Source: Nemertoderma westbladi (lineage: Eukaryota; Xenacoelomorpha; Nemertodermatida; Nemertodermatidae). Taken from it: a stretch of 60,820 bases of DNA. Shown piece after piece: positions 42,322-54,132 of the stretch. Position 1 is the first letter of the stretch; each line of letters opens with the position of its first letter. The stretch covers positions 1 to 60,820 of the forward strand of contig JAUCBJ010000506.1 of assembly GCA_032718475.1 (NCBI GenBank), given 5' to 3'. The notes beneath the pieces were generated by a model that did not search any database, was not told the origin of the DNA, and saw only the letters and a program-made list of their open reading frames with translations. The position numbers were made by a program, and so were the translations under genes.

Positions 42322-42392
42322 TGGCTGAGCTGGTTAGCGCTACTGATGAGGCCTGTTACGCCGAAACGTACGTATAGCGCTGGTTCAACCCC
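42322..42392 (+). promoter_or_regulatory. RNA polymerase III type 2 internal promoter (A and B boxes)
   Basis: A-box TGGCTGAGCTGG at 42322-42333, continuing GTTAGCGC as in tRNA D-arms; B-box GGTTCAACCCC at 42382-42392, an exact fit to GGTTCRANNCC. The boxes are 48 bases apart, within the tolerated range. Copy 41690-42060 keeps the B box exactly and the A box with changes. Confidence 0.75.
42336..42381 (+). ncRNA. Type I hammerhead ribozyme
   Basis: All parts are present in order. Stem I 5' strand AGCGCTA (42336-42342); core CTGATGA (42343-42349); stem II GGC (42350-42352) with loop CTGTTAC and GCC (42360-42362); core GAA (42363-42365); stem III A-C (42366-42367), tetraloop GTAC, G-T (42372-42373); cleavage-site residue A (42374); stem I 3' strand TAGCGCT (42375-42381). 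Stem I is a perfect 7-bp pair. The very short stem III is typical of hammerheads in PLEs and animal retrozymes, which often act as dimers. Cleavage would fall after 42374. Confidence 0.9.
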
Positions 42393-42447
42393 CGGTGACG
42401 TGCTTTCTCATTTTTTTCCCCATTTTCTGAACAAAAACCATTATATT

Positions 42448-42933
42448 GCTTCATAAAAACTTAATCACTATACTCATGCTCAATGTCCATATTTTATAAT
42501 TAGACTCTCTTATTTTAAATCTCAAACCTGTTATTGTTATATAATTATTTGTGAATGACATCCTGTTAAATGTTTTCTTGAATTCCAATAATAAATTGCA
42601 AATGTAATATAAATTTATATAAATACGATAATAGTTGTCAATTAAGTTCACTTATATATATTTTACTATATTATTATACAACTGCTACTAGGTGAAGCAT
42701 GCTCAGACTGGAAATTAGATCCTTCCCGGCTTCCCGATTCTCCATAGTTGTCGCAATTTCGATTCTCCTAAGTCCTGTAGGCCTATCCCTTTCAAGTTGG
42801 TCTACTATATGCTATAGCCAATAGTTCACGGCAATGCCTTGTGTTGGTTTCCCAGATAAGTAGATCTGGTATGACATTGTTTTAACTCGCCAGCAGTGCC
42901 CACTGAATTGCAATCTGCGTTAATGAAGAGTGG
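42448..42933. other. AT-rich intergenic DNA
   Basis: No ORF or repeat that I can support. Confidence 0.5.
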
Positions 42934-44901
42934 TTGATACATAAAATTGCTTCAAAGATATCGCCAACATTAAACCTTCAGGTTAAGATGGAAAGGTTAC
43001 AGGAAGAAGTTGAAAATGATATTTTAGCTGACCAAACAAAGTACGAGATGCAGCTAGCGGACACCCGTTCAATGAAACATCTCTTCAAATATTTCAAAAG
43101 CCTACGGAGGTCTTGTTCACTGCCACCAGTAGTACAATACGAGAATCGTACGGCATCCACTCATGAGGATCAGGCTAATCTATTTAACGAGTTCTTCCAT
43201 TCCGTTTTTAAATCCCCGCGAATACCTACTAGCGATATAAAACCACCATTTAACGACACAAACTCTGAAAGCTTGAACACGACACACGACTACGACGTGT
43301 CAGTTGACACAGTGGAGAATATACTTACGTCTCTAGATGCTACGAAATCTCGTGGACCAGACAATATTCCACCTTCATTATTTAAATCCCTCGCAAAAGT
43401 ACTAGCACCCTCAATGTCATTCCTATTCGGGAGGCTGAAAAAAAAAAACCACTTCCCCGTAGCATGGAAGCATGCACTAATAAATCCTCAACATAAAAAA
43501 GGTAGTAGAATCAAGGTAATCTTATACCGGCCAATATCTCTCTTAGCGATTCCTGGAAAAGTATTTGAGCGTTGCATCTTTATCCCCATCTACGAACAAG
43601 TACGTAGTAGGTTACACGACGCACAACATGGATTTAGGAAGTCAAGATCAACGATCACACAATTACTTACATTTCTAGACAATGTCTACAAGGGTACGGA
43701 TAATGGCCAATTGACAGTAGAAGTAATATACTTAGATTTCCAGAAAGCGTTCGACTCTGTCAGCCACGAATCCGTTCTGCGAAAATTATGGATAATGGGG
43801 GTCCGCGGAAATCTCTGGTATATCCTCCGGAGCTACCTAGCAGGAAGAACACAGTCAGTAAAAGTCGGAAACGCGAAGTCAACTCCCCGATCTGTCGACA
43901 GTGGCATGGCTCAGGGGTCCCTATTGGGACCACTATTCTTTGTTGTTGAGAGCAATGATCTCCCAGAAGTTTGTCATGTCAGCATACCATTTCTCCTCGC
44001 AGACGATTGCAAATTATTATCAGTATCACATGTCGATTCCATCATCAACACACAATTAGATATTGACCGACTTGTGACATGGGGTCTCGAGGCTGGACTA
44101 GATTTTAATGAACCGAAATGCAAGCAAATAGTCTTCAAAGGCGACATAGAAGCTCGGTCATTGTACTCAAGGACTATATCTCGAGTCGATACAGAGAAGG
44201 ATTTAGGAATAACCATAACATCAAATTTATCATGGACCGCCCACATTAAGGACAAATGCAGTAAAGCAAATAGAACATTATACCTGATCCGAAGAAGCAG
44301 TTCTAGCTAAACCTCTATATCCAAGCTAAACCTCTATAAATCCATGGTATTGCCAATCTTAACCTATGGGTCGCCTTGTTGGTTTGCCAACAAGACGGAC
44401 GCACACAAACTTGAGTCCATCCAGCGGAGAGCAACAATCTGGATTATTGGTAATGACGATCACACCTACAAGGAGAGACTCATAATATTAAACATTCTAC
44501 CGATCTCATTATACTTACAATTATCCGACCAACTAACCTTGTCAAAGATAATAAATAATAAATACGACATTGACTGGTCGCCACATCTAAAGATGAAGCA
44601 AACAAACCTCAGAAGAAACACTCGTAGCGCTAACCGACCCTCGTTTGATCTCACACACCCCCTAAAGTGCATATCAAAGCAAAATTTCTGGTTTCGCGCA
44701 CCACAATTGGCAAATCAGCTTCCCCTTCAGACAGAGTATTTTAATCACGTTGGTTTAAAGGTGCGCCTATTGAATCTGTTCTGGGCCCACTTTCACCAAC
44801 ATTACGATGTTGACATCACTTGCAGTTGGAAAATTAACTGTGACTGTACACAGATGAACTGCAACCTCCGAATATTGAACCTTAACAACTTACTCACTTG
44901 A
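42934..44901 (+). pseudogene. LINE reverse transcriptase, one in-frame stop
   Basis: A single frame of about 655 codons interrupted only by TAA at 44308-44310. It contains linker sequence, SRGPDNIPPSLFK (~145), YRPISLLAIPGKVFE, QHGFRKSRST, VIYLDFQKAFDSVSH, SGMAQGSLLGPLFF and LADDCKL (RT catalytic pair, normally YADD/FADD), then the thumb and C-terminal region (LPILTYGSPCWFANK). The motif order fits APE-type LINEs near CR1 or Jockey; clade not fixed. The stop arises inside a small direct duplication (GCTAAACCTCTAT occurs twice, 44305-44335). The endonuclease half is missing, as in 5'-truncated insertions. The 3' end runs into a 24-bp satellite. Confidence 0.85.
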
Positions 44902-44924
44902 TTTTATTACTTGCTAAAATATTT

Positions 44925-45165
44925 ATATTTTTATCACCTGCTGTACCTTCTGTTGATGTATATATATTTTCATCACTTGCTCTGTTGCTGTATTTATAAT
45001 TTTATCACTTGCTGTATATATACCTGCTGTTGCTGTATATATATTTTTATCACTTGCTGTATATATATTTTTATCACTTGCTGTATATATATTTTTATCA
45101 CTTGCTGTATATATATTTTTATCACTTGCTGTATATATATTTTTATCACTTGCTGTATACATATA
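44925..45165 (+). repeat. 24-bp satellite at LINE 3' end
   Basis: Core unit TATATATTTTTATCACTTGC plus TGTA, six or so perfect copies (45030-45165) preceded by diverged ones. It begins right after the LINE stop codon, so it probably belongs to the LINE 3' UTR or tail. The open frames here (Tyr/Ile/Phe/Cys repeats) are not genes. Confidence 0.9.
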
Positions 45166-45375
45166 TTTTTTATTTACCAATTTCAGTACGTACATTGCAC
45201 AACATATGAACAAACAGGATTAAACATAAATATATTTTAATTTTCTCGGATAACGAATACTGGATTGTCTTTATTTTAATAGTGCTACTCAGTCTAAATT
45301 GTATATTTTTGTTAGTCTCCATGAATTACGTTTTTATTTCAGGGGGCGACCCCTACACTATGTGTAAATCCTTAA

Positions 45376-45398
45376 TAATAATAATAATAATAATAATA
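45376..45398. repeat. (AAT)n microsatellite
   Basis: Trinucleotide run at the exact point where the minus-strand BEL fragment loses similarity (the Leu run after its protease). Confidence 0.9.
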
Positions 45399-46905
45399 CA
45401 TCCATAACACCAGAGAGATTTAACCGTAGAGGTTTCCTAGTTTGCCCTTGAAAAATTAGTTCAGCTAACTCTTTGTCAATAAAGGAAAGAGAGCTACCAC
45501 TATCTAATAGAGCATTTACAGTCACTAGTCCTCTTGTTCCCCTAATTCTAACCTGCAGAATTGGAAACTCTCTTATACGATCTTGATTCTTTGAAACTGC
45601 TGGATGAATCTTAGTATCCTCCTCATAGGTCAATGCTTTATATACATATCGAGAATCGCAAGTTTCTTCATCAGTAAATTCATTTTCCTCAAATTCATCA
45701 GTATCTATAATATCACTATTGTTAACTGTTTCTTCTACTAGTTCGCATATTTTATGAACCCTATCAAGTGATGGGGGTGTTTTGTCGACATGAAGCAAAA
45801 GATTATGAGTACCCTTACATTTGAAACATCGTAAAGAAGATCTGCAGTCTAAACGAAGATGTCCCGGTCACAAACATATGAAACATAAATGATTCTTACG
45901 AAGGAATTCTCGCCTAGTTGCAATAGAGTCATTTTTGAAAACGTCACACAGGGTTATCCTATGCCCTCCTTTCTTGCATCTAATACAAGGTTCTTTGCTC
46001 ATTTTTATGTTATCACCAATGGAGTTAAGACAAGAACCTTCTAGAGTTCCACCATCTATGACATCAGTCAACACTATATGCTTCAGCCAAGTAATTTGCA
46101 ATTGCAATATTGATTGGTTTTGATTTATTTTCTATAGATAAATCACGTTGAGGTTTCTTAAAAGGAAACTTTGCTTGACCCTTTGAAGGTTTGCTATAAA
46201 GATTTTGTACACGTCCACCTGCGTCATCTTCTGTTTCACCTTCCTCATGTATATCATTTAATTGCATAATATTGTGAGATCGTCTCTTATCTCTATCCTT
46301 CCCAACAGAATGTCTGTCAGCAACCTTATCCTTTCCCATTGAATGTTTGTCTGAAGACCGTTCACGCTCTCTCTTAATAAAGGTTAAGTCAGTTTCCTTC
46401 TGAAGAAATTCGAGAAATTCCTCCATCACTGGTTCACGTCTATGTTTATCACGTGTATAAAGTACAATTTTGTCCCAACGATAACCTATACCTCCTGTGG
46501 GCAGTGCTGCTGAAACCATTCTCACAACCATTGGATTATTATAGGTATCAGATTTCCTCAACCAATCCAACTGGCGACATATGGTTCTCAGTTCATCAGC
46601 ATATGCAATTAAATTATCTGTTGTAACCTTACGATGAACTGTCAACTTATCAAAAATCCTCGATGCCAAAGTTGTTTCATTACCATATCTTCTCTTTAGA
46701 ATGTCCCATGCATTATCTATACCATTTGGCATACCCCTAAACCCTTCTGCTAATTTCTTTGGCTCACCATCCAAGCTATCTATAAGAAGCTTCAACCTTT
46801 CATTGGCTGGAAGAAGACTGTCCTTAATAGAAGTTTCACTAGTTAGAAGACTGTGGCTGCGGTATAGAATAACCTCAATAAAATTAATGCGGTCAATACG
46901 AACCT
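45380..46905 (-). pseudogene. BEL/Pao gag-protease remnant
   Basis: Minus strand, several frames. 46905-46064: DUF1759-type Gag region (GEPKKLAEGFRGMPNGIDNA; ICRQLDWLRKSDTY), very like the corresponding region of the 19690-35658 element. 46107-45840: zinc knuckles (CIRCKKGGHRITLC; a degraded second one). 45798-45400: a protease with NALLDSGSSLSFIDKELAEL. RT, integrase and LTRs are absent. It belongs to a different BEL family from the full-length element judging by sequence divergence. Confidence 0.85.
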
Positions 46906-46928
46906 CTTTCCCGTGCTCTTTGTTTGCA

Positions 46929-47417
46929 CTACGTACAGTATGACATCAGACAGTTTGTAAGTTTGCCCCTGCCTATCTCCCATAATGCCTTCACGCTCAA
47001 CTCAAAACGGTTTTCTATTGTTGCGAGAATTGGTGGCACACCTTTCCGATTCGTTTGAATGGTACCTATTAGTGTAATATTACGAGATTGTAATTCTCGC
47101 AACAATCGTATGGATGTATAGAGCCGATCACACGTAATATTTCGTCCACCAAGTTTCTTTCTCTTTGAAGCAAAATCAACAAGTTTGATTACGACAGTAT
47201 CGTTCCCTTCCACATAGTGTGGTGCAACACGTTGTTGGGGTTGACTAAGTTGGGTCTCGGGTTCTTGGGCTAAGGTAGTTTTGACACGTTTCGCTGATTT
47301 GGTTTGGCCCAGTTGAGTTAGGGTTCGTTTGTCGGGTTTATTTGCCTGCTTGAGTGCAATCGGTTTACCGCAATATGGATCGGACGCGTATGTGAATGGT
47401 ATTCTAGCGTCATTCAA
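46929..47417 (-). pseudogene. piggyBac-like transposase fragment (catalytic core)
   Basis: Minus-strand frame of 162 codons. The segment GRNITCDRLYTSIRLLRELQ followed by SRNITLIGTIQTNRKGVP is the piggyBac DDE core around its second Asp and the conserved TLxGTxxxNRK motif. N- and C-terminal regions are missing. Together with the C-terminal piece at 10810-11060 it shows piggyBac elements colonised the genome; the two pieces are not obviously the same family. Confidence 0.75.
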
Positions 47418-48895
47418 TGATCGATTGTTTATACCATACCGCGCAGGTTTCGTCTTTATATATGTCTTTAAAGATGATATAGCATGCCTAAAACATTTTG
47501 TGAATAAGTGTAATAATGAAACACAAATAATTGAAATTGAAAAGAAATAAAGAGGTTTAACTACTTTATATACTTATTAATATACTCACACTCGGTTACT
47601 GCAGTCAATAGCAAACACTGGCCAGTGCCCAGTCCCCATGATAGTGTACCTGTTCAGAGAGAGGTGCTTTCTTTCCTTCTATGGAATATGGGGCCTTAAC
47701 CCACCACATTATGCACCACATTGCTAAGCTAACTTGATCAAGTATTTTCATGTGGTCGCAAATATCTTTCAACTAAACTTGATAAAGTCTTATTTATGTA
47801 GGGATGGCATATACAATAACTTAAATAAATATAATAAATCCAGTATAGAAGTGAGAAAAGGTATATTATTTCATAAACAAATTAATTATCAGTAATATAC
47901 CGGCAATAGAAACAAGATCGTTATTATTTCTATATTACAAATCGTGATGAAATTTATTGTATGCAATAAAGAATAGTCTTTCTGTGTTTTTAATTAATTT
48001 TTTATTTTATTTATTTATTTGATTCGCTTTTAATGTCACAGTTTTTATAGTTTAATTTTAAAGTGTGAACTAATAATGTAATTTTAATCGAGTTCAGGAT
48101 ATTAAATGAAAGTAAATACACTTCTTGTTTACTAATAATGTAAATTAATACATTTTTTGTTTATAACCGCGCCATTTACATGAATTATGGTTTATTAGGA
48201 AACCATGTAAAACATTATACATTATAAAGGCACAGGTGGAAGGAAGACTAGAGTAGCAGCAGTGCACATAACATAGTTAGCAAGCAGAACCAGCAAGAAA
48301 GCGCCCTTTTAGATGCACAGCCCACCCACCACTCACATATCAGAGTACTTCCCATTGAATGATTGATTGAAATTTTATAACGGTAGTTGGCTAGCTTTGA
48401 TCAGTGCCGCTGTCCCATAGGGCTAATGTTAATATTCTCTCTCTTGGAAAACGATTTTCTGAGTAGATACACTTGGAACCAAATGTACCAATGTGGGTCC
48501 AGGGGAATGGATAATTAAATTCGTACTGTATCACTTCCACACATTGCAGACCAAATGAAACACCAATGACAACTACTCGTCTTACAAAAACGCAGCCATT
48601 ATGGGTTCAGATTACTGCTGTCTAATGCATATAATGCATATGTGCATAATGCTTATATATAATATAATGCATATAATGCATAATGCATATGCATATGTAA
48701 CCTCCGTATCTTCAATTGCCTTTCCCTCTAATGTAAATAAAAATAACGGGTCAATTTACCGCAGGCAAAATCAATTGTCTGACAGGACATTCCTGTCAGA
48801 CAGGAATGACCTGTCTCACAGTTAGAAGCAAAACGTGTGGATTTAATATAGCACTGTATCCCTACCCCCCACCCCCCACCCCTTAATTAACTTCT
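47418..48895. other. AT-rich intergenic DNA
   Basis: No gene. ATGCATAT microsatellite-like sequence at 48627-48700. A perfect 12-bp inverted repeat TGTCTGACAGGA-CAT-TCCTGTCAGACA at 48776-48802. Confidence 0.5.
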
Positions 48896-50763
48896 CTACA
48901 TTCATGAAGGGCCTATGACTTTCGATGGTGTTGCGTTATTTTATATAGCTAATGGTCTGAATGTAGAAACAGCGAAAGTAATATTATATGTTAATAAATT
49001 CACAAAGAAGGACAGGACTGACACGACGGTTTTCAATATCTGTTCGAATGTTTATTCCCTTAGCATTCTCATTGCTGCTTCTATCAGTCTATACTATGTC
49101 AGTGCCATATACCGTAGCAACCAACAACATTCTATAGCCAGGTTGGTGGAAAAGCCGTTCAAAAATAAATCACGGTTGGTTAGATTTCTAAGCGGCGTCA
49201 AGAAGTGTTATGGTTAATAGATACTGCACTGTTGGCGCATCCGGGGTTGGCGGACACCGCGGCTGTCACTCATCCTGGACCTGTCCTGCATTGTTTATTT
49301 GACAAAAGGTAGCGGCAGCCACACACTCTTTAAATCACTTAGATTTAAGTAGGCCTACCTGTCTTCAGTCTGGGTAACAGACGTTTCGGTCTAAGACGTT
49401 TTGGCCTAGGACGTTTCGGCCCAATGAATGAAATGCAAGATTTGCTTGTCGGACGTTTTGGCCCAAAGATTCACTTTACTCCCTTAAATAAGTTATTCAA
49501 TATATTTTTTTTGTAGTTGTTACCATCGTTACTAGAGGAGTTGTCAGTTGGAACTGCTCCACCTGTTTGAAGATCGAAGTTCTACATTATATTTATAAAT
49601 AATAACTAATGTAATATTATTATTATTTATTTATATAAATTTACACCATACTGTAACTTAGAAGAAAGATAACATATGCTGACAAATTAACTTTAGTATT
49701 ATGGATGGGGTTTCTCCCCTAAAAAAAAACATACATATTTTAACATGTGAGTTAATAAATAAAGTACATTAAAATACACCGAATTAAAAATATTACTGTA
49801 TTTTAATGTTAGATTTAAAAATATAATAGATAAGAAATATTCCATTACAGGAGCATTGTTAATAATTATGAGACAGACTGGATGTCATATGGAATGAGAT
49901 AAAATATATGCGTATTAAATTTAAATTTAGATGAAATATATGCGTATTAAAAGGGCCAGAGTGGATGTGAAGTGAAATAAAATATGTATTAATAAAAGCA
50001 TTATACGTCGTTATCTATGGGTATAAATCAAAATCATCTATCATCGAAGATGATAGTAGTTATTGTTTCAACAGGTCATTAAGATATAGCTGCAATACAC
50101 TGTCCAGCTACAATAATTATCAATTGAGTAGTGTTTAAAATTAATGAAGTATCTCCAAAATATATCGATCAGACGAGATTTAAGCCCTAAATGGTTCGTG
50201 AAATTGATTCACTTTGGTAGTACTGTATATTAGTTTCAGATAATTTTTACAGTTGATCCAACATAACAGATAAAATCATTAATTCCAATTTTTCTAATTC
50301 TTTAAAATATTTTTATAAAAATACTATCCTTAAAATCAAATCATTACTACTTATGATACATTAATCAATCGTTGATAACTCAGAACCACCAATACTCTAA
50401 TCCAAATCTAATGTAGTATAATACAGTATAATTCTAAGGCTTTATTTATACTTACAATATACTGTTACCAGTTACCAATTACCGGTACACCGGTAGCAAT
50501 TTCCGCGGACAATTCAACGGACAAAAAAAATTCTTGTGGATCTAAAGCACTGTATCCTAGTGGACCATCGAATCCTTTGACAATCAGTGAATAACTACTA
50601 CACACAGCCGCTCCACTCCCCACCCCCATCTCTCTCTCTCTCTCACAAACTCAGCTGTCCTACCAAACTAATGTGTTCTATACTATCTCCCTATAGAACC
50701 TGTTGTATTACATCTAACCAATATTAGTTAACTTATCTACCTTCATGAAGGGCATATGAATTT
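48896..50763. other. Intergenic DNA with a small repeat-derived open frame
   Basis: An open frame at 48915-49217 (100 codons, one hydrophobic stretch near the middle) has no recognisable content. Its start region (CATGAAGGGCCTATGACTTT) resembles 50743-50770, and TATATAGCTAAT recurs at 50997, so it is probably a dispersed repeat. At 49380-49475 GACGTTT(T/C)GG(C/T)C recurs four times. Confidence 0.45.
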
Positions 50764-50812
50764 CGATGGTTACACCATGGCCTACTATATATAGTAGGCC
50801 ATGGTTACACCA
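50764..50812. repeat. 32-bp perfect palindrome with flanking direct repeats
   Basis: ACCATGGCCTACTATA is followed directly by its reverse complement (50774-50805). The 12-mer ATGGTTACACCA occurs on both sides as a direct repeat. Confidence 0.9.
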
Positions 50813-53109
50813 AATAATTCCACTCTGCTACTAATGACTCACCAGCAGATATCTTTTCCAGCGGCCTTCATTGATTGGCTAAATTCTTGGCTATCATTTG
50901 GTTATCATTATGTTCTGCCTGTGCCGCCTATAAGCAAACCAACAACAATATTCTGTACATTATTACTGTTCTGGGTTTGTGTATTGAATTATTTTATATA
51001 TAGCTAATCTGCTAATGGCCTCAATGTGTAGATCGATGCGCGATCGGACCACTTTTCTTCATATTTGTTTAGGCCTAAGGCAGCAACCCAGGTAGCATAC
51101 AGTAACCGCATTTATATTTATTTATATTAATTAATTGCTTTAATTTTAGGTGTAAGCGTAAGTACTTTGTAAACATAGGCCTGTCTACCTGTCACATACA
51201 GACATAGGCCTGTCTTTTTATATGCCTGTATAGTAAAATTCTGAGAATATATTATCAGGTGATATAAACTGATTATTAATTCGAATTTGATTAATTAACT
51301 GCATTCTGGCGTTACCACAGGACCAAGTTTGTGTGCTACCCACCACTCTGCCACTCCCAAATAGACAATTGACAAACTTTCATAGAGTTGCCTCAAAGAA
51401 AGGTCCTTGACACAATCAAAGGTGCAAAGTTCATCATGACATTGACAAAGTGCTGTAGGCCAATCCGAGCTAGAGGTACCACCAGCGGTACCGGTACATT
51501 TCGCCATAATCAAGTACCGGTAATCCAGAATTATAATACAGTAATATCGGAATATGAAAATCAGTCTAAAAACACTGACTGTATGTACTGCTGTATGCTA
51601 CTGCTACGCTACACACTCTGATACTAGGACTATAATAATACAGTATCCTGGTATCGGTACCGGCTGACCGGTAATACCTAATAGCAGTATAGCCTACCTG
51701 TAGCAATAGCAGTTGCAGTATAGTGCCTGTCAGCCTGTAGGCTTGTGTTTGTTGAGCTGATTGCAGGTAGCGAAAAATCATGGGTCCCCATATGTGATAG
51801 AGCCTGTCACTTCTATGCTATATCAGTTCAGTACATGGTAGGCCAATACTTAGGCTGTTAGGCCACCAGTATTGGTTCTGTGGTTTGGAAGCAGTGGAAT
51901 TGTGGTTTGGAAGCAGTGGAATTGTGCACTGGAAGGCACCCAACCACCCAGACCACTCACCGTGGTCTGGTGGTACTTTAAATTAATCTAATTATTAATT
52001 AATCATAATAATTAATTTATCTAATCTCCCGGTTTCCATGATTTAACATACTGTAGCTACTGTACTAAGCTATATTACTATATACTAATACTAATATATA
52101 TTATAGCTAAATTGCAAGTAATGCTAGCTGTAGTAATACTACAGCAGCAATAGTACTATACTAATTAATACTACAATAGTACTATACTAATTAATACTAC
52201 AATAGTAATACTAACAGTTGGCCGTGTCTCACAGCTACCTCCTACTGTATTTCAGATACTCTCATCCCGGTTTCACAACACTACTGTCACTAAATGTGGA
52301 ATGCCTCAGTACTGGTTCTGCTACTGCAGTACCTACAAAATCTATATATATGTATCAATCAAGAGATTAAATAATGTTTTTATAATCTGAGGCGAATCGG
52401 AGCAGCACTTAGCTGCTTAGCGATAGTCCAGGCATTATTAAAAAAAAAGGGTTGAAAAACCAATACGAATAAAAAAAGTAAATTAAAAACTGGTATTGAA
52501 GAAAAAGAAACGGTAGTAAAAAACAGTAAGAAAAAGGCAAATAAATCATGGTAATTAAAAAGGAAAGTCAAAACTTTTATAGGCAATAAAGAAAAAATGA
52601 ATAGTAAAAACCAGGTAAAAAAAGGCATTTAAAAACTGGTGATAAAATACGAATGTAAAAACTAATAATAAAGAAATGGGAAGAAAACCAGTAAGAAAAA
52701 ACGGCAAGTAAAGTCTGGTAGGCCTAATAAAAAAGGAAAGTAAAAACTGGAAATTTGTAATAGAAAAGGAAAGTAAAAACTGATAGATTGCTCAACCACT
52801 GATACCTCCTTGGTTTGGCCGCTGGTTCCTATTGCTACTTCGATCTTTCTATCTAAACCATGTACCTGTACTTCACACATTCATTTAAGTCTCTTTGGGT
52901 TGTGAACTCATAACTCAGTTCTACCCGGTAGTTACTGGTACGATTTCTTGTAGTTCAATTTTAATTTTAATAGCGCTCATGGTACTTTCACACCTCACAT
53001 ACTGTACTGATGTTACTCTTATTCCACTGTTTTAGTAGCATTCTTACAGGTAGGCCTTCATTAACTTAATTACTTAAATTTACTGCCCAAATTTTCAATT
53101 ATAATTAAA
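50813..53109. other. Intergenic DNA with simple and degenerate repeats
   Basis: No gene. Present: CCGGTA/GGTACCGG words at 51480-51670; a 22-bp duplication TGTGGTTTGGAAGCAGTGGA at 51880-51925; a 26-bp duplication (AGTACTATACTAATTAATAC) at 52150-52205; and an A-rich degenerate tract (GGAAAGTAAAAACTGG variants) at 52440-52785. Confidence 0.5.
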
Positions 53110-53443
53110 TTAAAATCGTATTCATACCTTAAAATAATTGTGCTGTCTAGCAGCTCCAACGGCATCCCGGAGTTCATTATGCTGCTGGATTACCAGGCCC
53201 CCCCCCCTTCTTGCAGTTGAGGCCGTGGTTTAGGTCGAAGCCTGAACCACAGCCGTCACAGCGACTTGGGACCCCCACCAGCGGCCTACCGTACTGGATG
53301 GCTAGCGCGTCCCTCAATTCCTGTGGAGACAGGTCAAACTGGTGTTCCGCCAATGGGACTGACGAAACCCATCCGCCTGTCTTCATCTCGGTCAGTGTAT
53401 GGGTGGTATCGCCACCCTCGACGGCCGCGCCCACGCCCACCAC
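53110..53443 (-). pseudogene. LINE C-terminal fragment with CCHC finger
   Basis: Minus-strand frame: GGWVSSVPLAEHQFDLSPQE, LRDALAIQYGRPL, then the finger CDGCGSGFDLNHGLNC (C-x2-C-x7-H-x4-C), KKGG and, after a frameshift in the C10 run at about 53200, HNELRDA. This is the segment that precedes the nuclease-like region seen at 13402-13964, so both come from the same broad class of LINE. No RT remains. Confidence 0.7.
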
Positions 53444-54132
53444 CTCGTCATGGGTGAGTACTCATAATATTAATAATAGGATTACGGCCGTTGATGTGTA
53501 TTCGGTCCATGTTTCTAGGTATGCTTAATAATCAATTTGGTGCACACCACTTGTGTTTGTTTTTTTAAATAGCCCATTTAGAGGAAAAGCAGCAGGTTAA
53601 TGAGGCGGGCTTTTCTAACCAAAACAATAAACGATCACTTTTCCATTCAAATATAATTGCTTTACTCAAGCAAGTATAATTGCAGTAATTTAAGTTACTT
53701 TTTTACTCAGTTCGTAAAGGTGTCAAATATAATTGCTCTACTATTTTATTCAGTTCAAAAAGGTTTAGAAGTATAATTGCACTATTTCAATGTACTTTTA
53801 TTTCCAATATCTTGCTGAATGTTTGATAGGCCTACATCTGATGCAGAAAACAATATTTGTTTTTGTCAAGGATTTGCAGAAATCGTCTATCTTAAAGGAA
53901 CAAAATAACAAATCTACACAGATCAGATATAGTGCTGTCAGTTGAGTAGTAAGGATATTTCTGATCTTCTTTTAGGACAAAAATTGCCAGTGTACCGGTA
54001 TATACAGTAGGCCTAGTTAATTCGTCACCTGATGCTAACTTTTCTCTTGATATTGGTACTGGCAGACATGGCTATTAAGTTATCTCTCTAATCGTTGCAG
54101 ATTTGTTGCATATATGATCCATTCCACAGGAA
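53444..54132. other. Intergenic DNA
   Basis: No gene. TATAATTGC(A/T) recurs about five times between 53650 and 53790. Confidence 0.45.

Larger units (their letters stand above)
42061..42447 (+). mobile_element. Hammerhead/pol III repeat unit (retrozyme- or SINE-like), intact ribozyme
   Basis: A unit of about 342 bp followed by the first ~45 bp of a second unit: GCTTTCTCATTTTTTTCC at 42061 recurs at 42402, and CAAAAACCATTATATT at 42089 recurs at 42432 (341-343 bp apart). This 1.1-unit tandem structure is what is known for animal retrozymes. Between 42322 and 42392 lie an A box, a complete hammerhead and a B box. No protein is encoded, so it depends on another element; PLE or LINE machinery present in this genome are candidates (inference). 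Schistosome Sm-alpha elements are the known precedent for a pol III promoter plus hammerhead. Confidence 0.8.

Noticed and set aside
42311-42400. A tRNA gene
   Set aside because: A and B boxes are good, but no cloverleaf folds; the middle is a hammerhead and there is no acceptor stem.
44911-45240. Open frames encoding Tyr/Ile/Phe/Cys repeats
   Set aside because: Translation of the 24-bp satellite at the LINE 3' end.
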